A DNA stretch of 64,000 bases from Prosthecobacter sp. (GCF_034366625.1 NZ_JAXMIH010000008.1:310001-374000); one strand, 5' to 3'; shown: positions 27,436-37,230, counted from the stretch's first letter. Notes: generated from the letters alone by a model not told the origin. Made by a program: numbers and translations.

Positions 27436-28650
27436 ATGCCCAAGCAGACCATTCGTGACATCGACCTCGCCGGAAAACGCGTCTTTGTGCGCGTCGATTT
27501 CAACGTGCCGCTCGAAGAAAAAGACGGCCAGATGGTCATCACCGACGCTACCCGCATTCAGGAAACACTGCCGACCATCAAGTTCCTCATCGAAAAAGGA
27601 GCGAAAGTCATCCTCGCCAGCCACTTGGGTCGCCCGAAAGGCCAGCGTGACCCGAAACAGAGCCTCGCGCCCGTCGCCCCAGCTCTCAGCGCCCTGATCG
27701 GCCAGCCGGTCGATTTCGCCAACGACTGCATTGGTGACGAGGCTAAGACCAAGGCGCTCGCGCTGGCCAACGGCGGTGTCCTTTTGCTCGAAAACACCCG
27801 TTTCCACGCGGGTGAAGAAAAGAACGACGCCACACTCGCGAAGGGCATGGCCGATCTCGCCGAGATCTTCGTGAACGACGCCTTCGGCTCCGCGCACCGT
27901 GCTCATAGCTCCACCGCAGGCATCGCGGATTACCTTCCTGCCGTTTCCGGCCTCCTCATGGAGAAGGAACTGACCTGGTTGCACGATGAACTCGAAAACC
28001 CCGAGCGTCCCTTCGTCGTCATCCTCGGTGGTGCGAAGGTCAGCGACAAAATCGGCGTCATCAATCGCCTGCTCGAAAAGGCCGACACCATCATCATCGG
28101 CGGCGGCATGGCCTACACTTTCCGCAAGCTCGTGCAGGGCATCTCCATCGGCAAAAGCCTATACAAACCCGAGTGGGAACCCATCGCGCAGGCGGCTCTC
28201 GACAAGGCCAAGGAGCGCGGCGTGAAGATCCTCATCCCCGTGGATGCGATGATCACCGACGCTTTTGACTTCGACGCGAAGAAGTTCGGCAACATCAAGT
28301 TCACCGCTGTCGGCGAAAGCATCCCGGACGGCTGGGAGGGCGTCGATATCGGCCCTGAGTCCGTGAAGCTCTTTAGCGAGGAAATTTCCAAGGCGAAGAC
28401 CGTCATCTGGAACGGCCCGATGGGCGTGTTCGAGATCAAGGAGGCTTCCAAAGGCACCTTTGACATCGCCGAGGCCATGGCGGCCAATTCCAGCGCCAAA
28501 AACATCATCGGCGGCGGCGACAGCGTGAAAGCCGTCAAGAAAGCCAAGCTCGGCGACAAAATGACCTTCATCTCCACCGGCGGCGGTGCCAGCCTCGAAC
28601 TGCTCGAAGGCAAAGTCTTGCCCGGCGTTGCCTGCTTGAAGGAAAAATAA
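27436..28650 (+). CDS. pgk: Phosphoglycerate kinase
   Basis: Glycolytic ATP-forming enzyme (1,3-bisphosphoglycerate to 3-phosphoglycerate). It has 404 residues from ATG 27436, where [20 protein letters not shown] matches the family; ATG 27403 lies upstream in frame. The signature RVDFNVPLE, the substrate loop SHLGRPKG, the GGAKVSDKI region and the nucleotide-site GGGDSVKAV are intact. It is followed 41 bases later by tpiA, a common glycolytic pair. gapA is not adjacent. Confidence 0.96.
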   Translation: MPKQTIRDIDLAGKRVFVRVDFNVPLEEKDGQMVITDATRIQETLPTIKFLIEKGAKVILASHLGRPKGQRDPKQSLAPVAPALSALIGQPVDFANDCIGDEAKTKALALANGGVLLLENTRFHAGEEKNDATLAKGMADLAEIFVNDAFGSAHRAHSSTAGIADYLPAVSGLLMEKELTWLHDELENPERPFVVILGGAKVSDKIGVINRLLEKADTIIIGGGMAYTFRKLVQGISIGKSLYKPEWEPIAQAALDKAKERGVKILIPVDAMITDAFDFDAKKFGNIKFTAVGESIPDGWEGVDIGPESVKLFSEEISKAKTVIWNGPMGVFEIKEASKGTFDIAEAMAANSSAKNIIGGGDSVKAVKKAKLGDKMTFISTGGGASLELLEGKVLPGVACLKEK

Positions 28651-28691
28651 ACGACCCGTTACTGTTTCCAACTATTTCAAAAACCACCCCC

Positions 28692-29492
28692 ATGCCCATC
28701 GCTCACTTCCGCAAACCGATCATCGCCGCCAACTGGAAAATGCACATGACTCCGCAGGAGACGGATGACTTTCTCCGTGCCTTCGCCCGTCTCGTGCCTG
28801 GCAAGGTGCCTGTGCAGATCGTCGTGGCCCCGCCGTTCGTCAGTCTGGAACGCGCGAACAACGCGCTCGTGACAGCTCGTGAGCAGAGTGTGGAACTGGC
28901 CGCGCAAAATATGAGCGCCCAGCCTGCCGGTGCCTTCACCGGCGAAATCAGCGCCCGCATGGTCAAGGAATGCGGCTGCCGTCATGTCATTCTCGGCCAC
29001 AGCGAGCGCCGCAGCCTCTATGGTGAGACGAGCGCCATTGTGAATGCCAAGGTGCTCGCCGCGCTCGAAGCGCGCCTTCACCCCATCCTGTGCATCGGCG
29101 AAACACTGGCCGAGCGCGATGGTGGTCAGATCGAGCAGGTGCTTGAGAGCCAGCTCCGCGAATCTCTGGCCGAAGTCGGCCCGCGCCGCATCCTCGATTG
29201 CGTCATCGCCTACGAACCCGTATGGGCCATCGGCACCGGCCGCACTGCCAGCCCGGAGCAGGCGCAGGAGGCCCATGCCTTCACCCGCAAGGTGCTGGGC
29301 GACATGTTTGGCGCTGATGTGGCCGTGAAAATCCGCATCCAATACGGCGGCAGCGTGAAGCCTAACAACATGGCCGAGCTGATCAGCCAGCCCGACGTGG
29401 ACGGTGCTCTCGTGGGCGGTGCCAGCATGGAAACCGGTTCCTTCTGGGAAATTTGCCGTGCCGCCATCGATTGGGCGAACGCCAACGCGTAG
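28692..29492 (+). CDS. tpiA: Triosephosphate isomerase
   Basis: Interconverts dihydroxyacetone phosphate and glyceraldehyde-3-phosphate. It has 266 residues. Active-site elements are NWKM (Asn, Lys), the electrophile His in GHSERR, and the catalytic Glu in AYEPVWAIGTG, followed by a variant of the flexible loop (TASPEQAQEAH) and GGSVKPNN. It is probably transcribed with pgk. Confidence 0.96.
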   Translation: MPIAHFRKPIIAANWKMHMTPQETDDFLRAFARLVPGKVPVQIVVAPPFVSLERANNALVTAREQSVELAAQNMSAQPAGAFTGEISARMVKECGCRHVILGHSERRSLYGETSAIVNAKVLAALEARLHPILCIGETLAERDGGQIEQVLESQLRESLAEVGPRRILDCVIAYEPVWAIGTGRTASPEQAQEAHAFTRKVLGDMFGADVAVKIRIQYGGSVKPNNMAELISQPDVDGALVGGASMETGSFWEICRAAIDWANANA

Positions 29493-29567
29493 CGGATTCC
29501 GCCACATTTTCCTGCGGGAAGATTTAGGTCTTGCTAAAATCAGGACTTTCCAGGCAGAATCCTACAT

Positions 29568-30992
29568 ATGCGCAAGGTTCTCCTCCCGATCCTCTTGTTC
29601 ATTCTGCAGACGGCAGTGCTGTCGGCGCAGAATGGGCCTTTCTGGAAAGCTGGCGCAAGCCACGTGGACATCACGCCGGATTACCCGGTCCGGCTCAGCG
29701 GCTACGGCAACCGCACCACGGAGTTTGAGAAAGTGGCGCAGCGTCTCCACGCGAATGCCCTGGCCTTGCAATGGAAGGAGGATGCCCCGGCCATCATCGT
29801 CACCGTCGATAACTGCGGCGTGCCTTCGACCGTGCGCGCCGAGGTGCTCAAACGCCTCGCCGCCCTCGGTAAAACCATCGCCGACGAGCGCTTCACCCTG
29901 CATTCCACCCACACCCATTGCGCGCCGATGCTCAAGGGCGTGCTGCCCTTCCTCTTTGGCGCTGATCTCCCCGCCGACCAGCAGCAGCGCGTGGAAAGGT
30001 ACACGGAGGAACTCACCGTGGAAATCGTCCAGGCCGTTGCCGAAGCCTTGGGGAAAATGGAGCCTGCCCGCCTCGACTGGAGCAGCGGCAAGGTTTATTT
30101 CGCCTTTAACCGTCGGCTGAAGACCGAAACCGGCTTTCAGAACGCGCAGAACTTCAACGGCCCCACCGACCGCGCCCTGCCCGTCCTGCGTGTGAAAAGC
30201 GCCGACGGCAAAAAACTCATCGCCACGCACGCCAGTTACGCCTGCCACTGCACCACGCTTAATTTTAACGAGGTCCATGGTGACTGGGCAGGGCGTGCGC
30301 ACGAGGAAATGGAGCTGCGCTTCCCTGGAGCCGTGTGTCTCATTGCCATCGGCTGTGGTGCGGATCAGAACCCGTATCCGCGCTATGAGATCGGACGCGC
30401 AAGCCAGCATGGCGTCAGCATCGCGAAGGAAATAGTGCGTCTCATCAATCTGCCCATGCATGCCGTCACCGGCCCGCTCAACTGCGCAAACAAAGAAGTC
30501 ATGCTGCCCTTTGAAAAAGTGCCCGCTGCAGACGAATGGAAGGCGAAGGCTGCTGACACCAACAAATGGAAGGCATATCACGCCAGGAAGCATCTCGCCC
30601 TGCTCGAGCGTGGCGTGAAACTCCCGTCCGCGCTGCCCTACACGATTCAAGTGTGGCATTACGGCAAGGATTTGCTCACCATCAACCTGCCCGGTGAAGT
30701 CGTGGTGGACTACAGCCTGCGCTTCAAACGCGAGTTCGACCCCGCGCGCACCTGGGTCAACGGCTACAGCAACGACGTGCCTTGTTACATCCCCTCGCAG
30801 CGTGTGTGGGAAGAAGGCGGCTACGAAGCTGCAGACGCCATGATTTATTACGGCCGCCCCACACGTTTTGCTTCCGGCATCGAAGGCATCATCGCCAGCA
30901 CGGTGAAAACGCTCGTGCCGGAGGAGTTTGTCTCACGCCGCATGCAGAATCCGGCGGCGCCTTTGTCCGAGAGCGTCAAGATCAAGAAGTAA
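29568..30992 (+). CDS. Secreted neutral/alkaline ceramidase-type hydrolase
   Basis: A protein of 474 residues with a signal peptide (MRKVLLPILLFILQTAVLSA). The core resembles the N-terminal catalytic domain of neutral ceramidases: ASHVDITPDYPVRLSGYG, VTVDNCG, the metal-binding THTHC, and SYACHCTTLNFNEVHGDW. The C-terminal immunoglobulin-like domain of true ceramidases is missing. Such trimmed proteins are abundant in Planctomycetes and Verrucomicrobia and their substrates are untested. Compare the fusion at 1-3098, whose first domain is homologous. It converges with the TPMT-like gene, overlapping by 11 bases. Confidence 0.85.
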   Translation: MRKVLLPILLFILQTAVLSAQNGPFWKAGASHVDITPDYPVRLSGYGNRTTEFEKVAQRLHANALALQWKEDAPAIIVTVDNCGVPSTVRAEVLKRLAALGKTIADERFTLHSTHTHCAPMLKGVLPFLFGADLPADQQQRVERYTEELTVEIVQAVAEALGKMEPARLDWSSGKVYFAFNRRLKTETGFQNAQNFNGPTDRALPVLRVKSADGKKLIATHASYACHCTTLNFNEVHGDWAGRAHEEMELRFPGAVCLIAIGCGADQNPYPRYEIGRASQHGVSIAKEIVRLINLPMHAVTGPLNCANKEVMLPFEKVPAADEWKAKAADTNKWKAYHARKHLALLERGVKLPSALPYTIQVWHYGKDLLTINLPGEVVVDYSLRFKREFDPARTWVNGYSNDVPCYIPSQRVWEEGGYEAADAMIYYGRPTRFASGIEGIIASTVKTLVPEEFVSRRMQNPAAPLSESVKIKK

Positions 30993-31560
30993 GCCGCAGT
31001 ACGCGGAGACACTCACGGCCCTCACGCCCTGGATAAGCGGTCTCAGGCACGTGGCTCTCGATGATTTCGAAGCGCTGCGCGAACAGGGCGGTCAATTCAT
31101 CCAGCGAGATGCCAAACGGCGGCCCTGTTTCGCCAGGGTCCATCTCCGGGTTGATGAAAAACACACCGATGAGCCGTCCGCCCGGCTTCAACAGTGAAAC
31201 TGCCGCGTCTCGATAACGCCCGCGCCACTCCGGCGGCAGTGCGCACAGGCAGGTGTGCTCCACGATGGCGTCAAACTGGCCGCTGAACTCAAACAGATCG
31301 CCACACACAAAGCGCTCCGCCATCTGCGGATAGCGTTCCTTCGCCTGCGCGATCGCCGTGGGCGCGATGTCGAGGCCATGCGCGTCGATTCCCAGCGAAA
31401 CGAGGTGCGCCACGTCATGTCCCACGCCGCATCCCGGCACCAGAACACGTCCTGTGAGCTTGTTCCGCACCAGCCATTCCACCAGCGGTGGTGAAGGCAG
31501 CCCTTTGTCCCACGGGGTGAAATTTTCCTGGTAGGCCTGATCCCAGTTGGTGATGTTCAT
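30982..31560 (-). CDS. TPMT-like SAM-dependent methyltransferase
   Basis: A protein of 192 residues of the thiopurine S-methyltransferase family. It has the typical start NWDQAYQENFTPWDKG, SAM motif I VLVPGCGVGHDVAHL and the HTCLCALPPEWRGRY segment. Bacterial members methylate small S, Se or halide substrates, and the specific one here is unknown. It overlaps the lipocalin-like gene upstream by four bases, so the three minus-strand genes DUF1501, lipocalin-like and TPMT-like form one unit. Confidence 0.88.
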   Translation of the reverse strand: MNITNWDQAYQENFTPWDKGLPSPPLVEWLVRNKLTGRVLVPGCGVGHDVAHLVSLGIDAHGLDIAPTAIAQAKERYPQMAERFVCGDLFEFSGQFDAIVEHTCLCALPPEWRGRYRDAAVSLLKPGGRLIGVFFINPEMDPGETGPPFGISLDELTALFAQRFEIIESHVPETAYPGREGRECLRVLRLTS

Positions 31561-32075
31561 GGGGCCGGTTTTTCCTTCTGATGCTTGATCACGCCCTCCA
31601 GCGTCGTCTGCCCGGCATCACCCGTGCTGGTGACCTTGCTCTCGAGGACGTCCCTGGCCTCGCCCTTGAACGAATCGATGATGGTGATGGCGCTCTGGCC
31701 GCCGCCGGTGATGGCCTTGAGCTCGAGCGTGAGGTTCGCCTCGGAGGCACGAGCTTCAAATCGCAGCATCTGCGCACCGTCCGCGCCGCTGATCGTCGCA
31801 TCATAGCTGTCCGCGCCCTCGTTGTAGATGATCGCCCATTTGAACGGCTGTGTGTCGCCGTTGATCGTGCGTGTGCCTTCGATGAGGAAGGCGTTGTCGC
31901 CGTCGGGCTTGCCGGTCCACTCCTCTTTGATCGTGATGACGTTGTTCTCGCCCTTCAGCTCGCCCTCGGCCGTCCATGTGCCGATGTAATGCTTGAAGAC
32001 CGGATGTGTGCCGAGGTCTTTAGCAGACAGGTTGGCGCAAATCAGCGCGCAGATCGTGGTGAGGAGCGTTTTCAT
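31557..32075 (-). CDS. Secreted lipocalin-like hypothetical protein (DUF1579-like)
   Basis: A protein of 172 residues with a signal peptide (MKTLLTTICALICANLSA). The mature part opens HPVFKHYIGTWTAEGELKG, a GTW-type lipocalin strand seen in DUF1579 and heme-binding-like lipocalins, and alternates beta-strands to the end. I cannot assign a ligand. Its start overlaps the DUF1501 stop by four bases and its stop overlaps the methyltransferase start. Confidence 0.75.
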   Translation of the reverse strand: MKTLLTTICALICANLSAKDLGTHPVFKHYIGTWTAEGELKGENNVITIKEEWTGKPDGDNAFLIEGTRTINGDTQPFKWAIIYNEGADSYDATISGADGAQMLRFEARASEANLTLELKAITGGGQSAITIIDSFKGEARDVLESKVTSTGDAGQTTLEGVIKHQKEKPAP

Positions 32076-33469
32076 CCGATGATGTCGTGAATGACTTTGC
32101 CATAACTGATCGGCACGTCGCGGCCGATCACGTCTTTGACCATTGTTTCGGAGTGCATGCCGAGCAGGTGATACATCGTGGCCGCGAGATCATCGGGCTT
32201 CACCGGCTTGTCGGCGGGATGCTCGCCGTTCTTGTCAGACGCGCCATGCACAAAACCGCGCTTCACACCGCCGCCGGCGAGCAGCGCGGTGTAGCACTGC
32301 GGCCAGTGATCACGGGAGATGTTCTTGTTGATCTTCGGCGTGCGCCCAAACTCACCGACCCACACGACGAGCGTCTCGTCCAGCAGACCGCGTTCATCGA
32401 GATCGGTCAAAAAAGTCGGCAGCGTCTGCTCGGTGATCGGCAGATGATACTTTTCAATGATCGGGAACATGCGCGTGTCATTGAACCCGTGTGTGTCCCA
32501 GCCGCCCTCGGTCGTGCTTTGCCCGCCGATGCCTTGGGAAAAATTGACCGTCACAAACTTCACGCCTGCTTCCACAAGACGTCGCGCCATAAGCAGGCTC
32601 TGGCCATAGGGCGAGCGGCCATACGCATCGCGCACCTTGTCCGGCTCCTTCGTGAGGTCGAAGGCAGCGCGCAGCTTCTCGCTGTGCAGCATCGACAAAG
32701 CTTTGTCGTAATAGCTTTCGATGCCACGCGCCTCGGCGGAGAAATCGAGCATCCTCGTCTGTGAATCGACGAGCTTTTGCAGCTCTCGCCGTGCATTCAG
32801 ACGCTCAAAACTCACACCGCTTGGCAAACTCAGCTCCGGCAGCGCAAAGTCCGGCGCGTTCGGATCGCGCAGCACGATGAAGGGATCATGCTCCTTGCCC
32901 AGAAAGCTCGCGCGTTGTCCCGGCGTCACGGAGCCGTCACTCACAATGTAAGGAAAGGTCGTCGCAGTCGGAATTTCGCCTTTCAATGGAGCCAGGGCAT
33001 CCACGACCGACGAATAGGCCGGAAACAGATCCGGCGAATCCTTGAGCCGCTGGTCATCACTCGGCGGCGCATGGCCGCTCAACGCGTAGTAGCCCGCGCT
33101 GTTGTGATTTTTCATCGTGTGATGCACGGAGCGGACCAGCGTGACCTTGTCCATCACCTTCGCCGTTTTCGGCAGTTTCTCCGAGACCCAGATGCCATCC
33201 GCGCTCGACTTGATCGGCTTGTGAAAACCACGAATGCCCTCAGGAGCATCCGGTTTCATGTCAAAGGTCTCCAGATGGCTCGGCCCGCCCCACTGGAAGC
33301 AAAAGATGACCGACTTCGCCTTCGCCACGAGCTTTTCCAGCGGCTGATGCTCCGCCGCCCACAGAAAGCGCGGCATCGTCAGCCCGAACATCCCCAAACC
33401 GCCTGCGGAGAGCAGTTGGCGGCGGCTGAGGGGCGAACATGCGCCTGTGGGATTGAAACGAGGGGACAT
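32072..33469 (-). CDS. DUF1501 family secreted protein (sulfatase-like fold)
   Basis: A protein of 465 residues from ATG 33469, with a twin-arginine-like leader (SRRQLLSAGGLGMFGL). DUF1501 motifs include FCFQWGGPSHLETFDMKPDAP, GGWDTHGFN, VWVGEFGRTPKIN and RDHWPQCYTALLAGGGVKRG. The family has an alkaline-phosphatase/sulfatase-like core of unknown substrate. In PVC genomes it usually follows a DUF1549/DUF1553 cytochrome gene. Here no such partner is present, and a lipocalin-like and a methyltransferase gene follow instead. Confidence 0.9.
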   Translation of the reverse strand: MSPRFNPTGACSPLSRRQLLSAGGLGMFGLTMPRFLWAAEHQPLEKLVAKAKSVIFCFQWGGPSHLETFDMKPDAPEGIRGFHKPIKSSADGIWVSEKLPKTAKVMDKVTLVRSVHHTMKNHNSAGYYALSGHAPPSDDQRLKDSPDLFPAYSSVVDALAPLKGEIPTATTFPYIVSDGSVTPGQRASFLGKEHDPFIVLRDPNAPDFALPELSLPSGVSFERLNARRELQKLVDSQTRMLDFSAEARGIESYYDKALSMLHSEKLRAAFDLTKEPDKVRDAYGRSPYGQSLLMARRLVEAGVKFVTVNFSQGIGGQSTTEGGWDTHGFNDTRMFPIIEKYHLPITEQTLPTFLTDLDERGLLDETLVVWVGEFGRTPKINKNISRDHWPQCYTALLAGGGVKRGFVHGASDKNGEHPADKPVKPDDLAATMYHLLGMHSETMVKDVIGRDVPISYGKVIHDIIG

Positions 33470-33563
33470 GTGTGAGATCAAACGTGGTGCAGCATGGCGC
33501 TATTTCCTCGCGATACCAGCAGGCGGATTGACATCCGACGGCGCGGTTGTTTGCTTCGCCCTC

Positions 33564-34217
33564 ATGAGCAGCGATCCTTCGGCACGTCGTCCTTTGAAGT
33601 CGCGCAGCACGGCTTGGGCTCAGTTTTTTTCGCGTGGAATGCTGCGTCTCGGATTAAAGCCGAACACCGTTTCCCTGTTGGGGATTGTTTGCGCGGCTGT
33701 CGGCGGCGGGGCGGCGTTGATGGCGGTCCGGTCGGATTCGGCGTGGCTCTTCTGGCTCATCGCGGCCGTAGGAGTTCAGCTCCGCTTGTTCTGCAACATG
33801 ATGGACGGCCTGCTCGCGGTTGAAGGCGGTCTCAAATCGGCCACGGGCGAGCTTTTCAATGAGATCCCCGACCGCATCGACGACGCCTTCATCCTGGTGC
33901 CGCTGGGATACGCCGGAGGCACGGAGTGGAGCATCGCGCTAGGCTGGGCGGCGATGGGCGGCTCGGTGTTGACCGCCTATGTTCGTGCCCTCGGCGCCAG
34001 CATCACCGGCAAGCACGATTTCTGCGGACCGATGGCGAAACCGCACCGGATGTTCACGGTGACGCTGGGCTGCCTGGGAATGCTGACGCTGGACCTGATG
34101 CAGGTCGCACTCCCGCTGCTGACCTGGACCATTGCTGTCATCAATGCAGGTATCGTTATTACCGTCTGGCGGCGTGTCAGTCATCTGGCAAAAGTCCTTC
34201 ACCAAAGACCCTCATGA
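33564..34217 (+). CDS. CDP-alcohol phosphatidyltransferase family protein (YnbA-like)
   Basis: Inner-membrane enzyme of 217 residues (ATG 33564; a start at 33447 would overlap the divergent gene). The active-site region reads LFCNMMDGLLAVEGG then GELFNEIPDRIDD. This keeps the DG, G and D/D positions of the family but replaces the first Asp and the AR pair, the subclass signature shared with E. coli YnbA as I recall it. Five or six membrane helices are visible. It overlaps the next gene by four bases. It probably transfers a phospho-group from a CDP-alcohol to an unknown acceptor. Confidence 0.85.
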   Translation: MSSDPSARRPLKSRSTAWAQFFSRGMLRLGLKPNTVSLLGIVCAAVGGGAALMAVRSDSAWLFWLIAAVGVQLRLFCNMMDGLLAVEGGLKSATGELFNEIPDRIDDAFILVPLGYAGGTEWSIALGWAAMGGSVLTAYVRALGASITGKHDFCGPMAKPHRMFTVTLGCLGMLTLDLMQVALPLLTWTIAVINAGIVITVWRRVSHLAKVLHQRPS

Positions 34218-35938
34218 ACTCCGAACGCCTCCAATTCACCACCGACGACGGTCTCGCCCTTCATTACAAAGCCTGGAACGTCCAGGGAACCACAAAGGCG
34301 CTGGTGCTGCTGCATCGCGGCCATGAGCATGCAGACCGTTGGGATACGGTGATTCCTTCTCTCTCAATGCCGGACACAGCGATCTATGCCTGGGAGGCAC
34401 GCGGCCATGGCCTTTCGCCGGGAAGGCGAGGGCATGCGGCAGGTTTTATGGAGTATGTGCGCGATCTCGACACGTTTTTCCATCACCTGCAAAAAGCGCA
34501 CGGCTTGACGCCGGAACGCACCGTGGTGGTGGCACACAGCGTTGGCGGAGTCGTGGCGGCGGCCTGGGTGCATGACTTTGCACCGCGCATTGCCGGCCTC
34601 GTGCTCGCCACGCCAGCGCTGGAGGTGAATCTGATCGTTCCGGGTGCTCTCACGAGCATCCGAGTGATGCAGAAGCTCAAATCCGACGCCACGATCAAGA
34701 GCTACGTCCGCGGCTCCTGGCTCACCCGCGATCTGAGCGCAGCCTCCGCTTACGATGCCGACAAACTCATCTCCAAGGACATCTCGGCCAAAATCCTTGT
34801 CGATCTCTTCGACACCGCGCAGCGCGTGATCAGCGACGCGGAGGTCATGGACCGGCCGCTGCTGCTTTTTTCCGCCGGTGCGGACAAAGTGGTGAAACGC
34901 GAGGCCATCGACGCGCTCTACACCAACTACGGCTGCGAGCAAAAAACGCATCTCACGCTCAAAGGCGCGCGCCATGCCATCTTCCACGATCTATGCCGCG
35001 ATGAAGTCTGCGGCGCGATCAAACGCTTCGCCGAGCGCTGCATCGCCAATTTCACGCCTCCACGCCTGGAGGCCGATTTGACGCATCCGGCCACGAATGC
35101 GGAGTTTGCGAGCCTGAAGAAGCCGCTGCCATCCCCCTCGCTGCGAGGGCTTTCATTCATTTTCCAGCGCGCCGCTCTCGGCACGACCGGCAGACTCAGC
35201 CAGGGCATCCGCATCGGTCATGCGACGGGTTTCGACTCCGGCGAATCGCTCGATTACGTCTATGACAACAAGCCGCGCGGCAACCTGCTCGTCGGCAAGG
35301 TCATCGATTACTTTTACCTCAACGCCATCGGCTGGCGCGGAATCCGCCAGCGGCGCGCGTGCATGAATCAGGCGCTGCGCTTTGCGGTGAAGCAAGTTCG
35401 AGAGGCTGGCATGCCCTTGCAGCTCATGGACATCGCCGGCGGAGCGGGGCGCTACTTGCTGGACGTGCTCGACGAGCCCGATCTGAAAATCCTGTGCCGC
35501 GACTGGAGCGAATCCGCATTGGCACGAGGTCGTGAGTCCGCGCAGCAAATGGGTCTCAGCGAACGCATCACGCATCTGCGTGGTGATGCCTTCGACGAGC
35601 AATCGCTGGCCACCGTCGAGCCGAAGCCATCCATCGCCGTCGTGTCCGGCTTGTATGAGTTGTTTCCAGAGAACGACAAACTCCAGCGCTCGTTGCGTGG
35701 TTTGTTCAGCGCGGTGAATCCGGGCGGCTGGCTCATCTACACTGGCCAGCCATGGCATCCGCAGGTGGAAATGATCGCCCGCACGCTCACCAACCGCGAC
35801 GGCCAATACTGGATCATGCGCCGCCGCCCGCAGGGTGAGATGGACGCGCTCGTCGAGCAGGCAGGCTTCAAAAAAGAGAAGCAGTGGATCGACGATTTCG
35901 GCATCTTCACCGTCAGCATCGCCCGCAAACCTGCATGA
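34214..35938 (+). CDS. Bifunctional alpha/beta hydrolase and class I methyltransferase (YnbC-like)
   Basis: A protein of 574 residues, start set by the ATGA overlap at 34214. The N-domain (about 1-290) is a monoacylglycerol-lipase-type hydrolase with nucleophile VVAHSVGGV, an Asp in LFSAGADKVV and a His in GARHAIFHD. The C-domain (about 330-574) is a SAM methyltransferase with motif I MDIAGGAGRYLLD and a linker GFDSGESLDYVYDN characteristic of the fused family. The same two-domain layout is annotated for E. coli YnbC. It is coupled by four-base overlaps on both sides. The biochemical role is unknown; lipid headgroup or acyl remodelling is inference from neighbours. Confidence 0.88.
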   Translation: MNSERLQFTTDDGLALHYKAWNVQGTTKALVLLHRGHEHADRWDTVIPSLSMPDTAIYAWEARGHGLSPGRRGHAAGFMEYVRDLDTFFHHLQKAHGLTPERTVVVAHSVGGVVAAAWVHDFAPRIAGLVLATPALEVNLIVPGALTSIRVMQKLKSDATIKSYVRGSWLTRDLSAASAYDADKLISKDISAKILVDLFDTAQRVISDAEVMDRPLLLFSAGADKVVKREAIDALYTNYGCEQKTHLTLKGARHAIFHDLCRDEVCGAIKRFAERCIANFTPPRLEADLTHPATNAEFASLKKPLPSPSLRGLSFIFQRAALGTTGRLSQGIRIGHATGFDSGESLDYVYDNKPRGNLLVGKVIDYFYLNAIGWRGIRQRRACMNQALRFAVKQVREAGMPLQLMDIAGGAGRYLLDVLDEPDLKILCRDWSESALARGRESAQQMGLSERITHLRGDAFDEQSLATVEPKPSIAVVSGLYELFPENDKLQRSLRGLFSAVNPGGWLIYTGQPWHPQVEMIARTLTNRDGQYWIMRRRPQGEMDALVEQAGFKKEKQWIDDFGIFTVSIARKPA

Positions 35939-37191
35939 ACCGCGCTCCCCGCGAACCCGGCCTGTTCTGGCCCGCGATTTGGCGGCTCGCGCTCGCGGGT
36001 GCCACGTTTGTGATCGTGTACAGCGGCTGCAATCACTTCACCGCCACACGCGGTGATGTGCCGACGCTGATGTTCGAATGGGAGCGGCACATCCCCTTCG
36101 TGCGCGAGCTGGTGGTGCCGTATTGGTCGCTTGATCTGTTTTTCTGCGGCGCGTTTTTTCTCTGCGGCAGCAAGCTGGAGCTGAATCTGCTCACCAAGCG
36201 CCTCATCGCCGTCACCGTGCTCAGCGGTGTGTGTTACCTGCTGTTTCCACTGAAACTTGCCCTGCCCAGGCCGGAGCCCGTGGGCTGGACCGCGCCGCTG
36301 TTTCATGCGCTCTACTTCAACGACCTGCCCTACAACCTCGCGCCCTCGCTGCACATCAGCCTGCGCTCGTTGGTGTGGGTGTTTTACGGCGCGCATCTCA
36401 CCGGCCGGCTGCGCACGGCGGTGAAAGTGTGGTTCATCCTCATCGGTCTCTCGACGCTGCTCGTCTGGCAGCATCATCTCGTCGATGTGGCGGGCGGTTT
36501 CGTCATGGGCTGGGCCATCGCGGCCATCTTTCCCGATTCTCGGCAGCTTGGGCCCCGGAATCCTTCCTCAAAATATGCGCTGCGCTACGGCATCGGTGCG
36601 GTGGCATGCACGGCGCTGAGTTTTGGCTCCATCTTCTTCGTCTGGCCCGCCGTGGCGTGCGGGATTATGGCGCTGGCCTATGCCACGGGCCAGTCGCGAC
36701 TGTTGGGCAAAGAAAACGGCACGCTCTCGCCTTCCGCCGAGTGGTGCCTGCTGCCGGTGCTCATCGCGACGGCGCAAATTCAGCGCAAGTGGCTCCAACG
36801 GAAGCCCGGATGGCATGAAGTCACACCCGGCGTGCTCTTCGGCCGCAAAGTTACCGCCAAAGAAGCCGCGGCACTCGTCCAGGGAGGCGATCTGGCCGTG
36901 CTGGACCTCACCGCCGAAACCAACGCGCCCGTGGCCTTCCGCGAGCATGCGCATTATCACAATCTGCCGCTGCTCGATCTCGTTCCGCTCAAACCAGAGC
37001 ACATCACCGCCGCGTTGAACATCATCCGCGAACAGCGGGCCGCAGGCCGCCGCGTCTTCATGCATTGCCAGCTCGGCTTGCAGCGTTCCGCGCTCATCGC
37101 CGCGCACTGGCTGGTGGAAAATGGCGAAGCGGAGAGCTTGGAGGCCGCCAAGAGCAAGATTCGCGCACTGGAACCCAGCGTGGTCATTTAG
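35935..37191 (+). CDS. Membrane PAP2 phosphatase fused to dual-specificity phosphatase (YnbD-like)
   Basis: A protein of 418 residues. The N-terminal half is a multi-pass PAP2/inositolphosphotransferase-type domain with PSLHISLR and a WQHHLVDVAGGF motif. The C-terminal half (about 290-418) is a cysteine phosphatase with the P-loop HCQLGLQRS (Cys378, Arg384). The fusion matches E. coli YnbD. The start is ATG 35935, overlapping the upstream stop by four bases. With the preceding two genes it makes a ynbACD-type operon; a CdsA-like ynbB gene is missing. Confidence 0.87.
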   Translation: MNRAPREPGLFWPAIWRLALAGATFVIVYSGCNHFTATRGDVPTLMFEWERHIPFVRELVVPYWSLDLFFCGAFFLCGSKLELNLLTKRLIAVTVLSGVCYLLFPLKLALPRPEPVGWTAPLFHALYFNDLPYNLAPSLHISLRSLVWVFYGAHLTGRLRTAVKVWFILIGLSTLLVWQHHLVDVAGGFVMGWAIAAIFPDSRQLGPRNPSSKYALRYGIGAVACTALSFGSIFFVWPAVACGIMALAYATGQSRLLGKENGTLSPSAEWCLLPVLIATAQIQRKWLQRKPGWHEVTPGVLFGRKVTAKEAAALVQGGDLAVLDLTAETNAPVAFREHAHYHNLPLLDLVPLKPEHITAALNIIREQRAAGRRVFMHCQLGLQRSALIAAHWLVENGEAESLEAAKSKIRALEPSVVI

Positions 37192-37230
37192 AGCGCTTGC
37201 CCTCGTGAATCGTCCGGCTAATCAAGCATC

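Noticed and set aside
35137..35151. Small hairpin CCCTCG-CTG-CGAGGG in the ynbC-like gene, considered as another in-frame insertion
   Set aside because: Too short (six-base stem), and the surrounding linker residues look native to the fused family.
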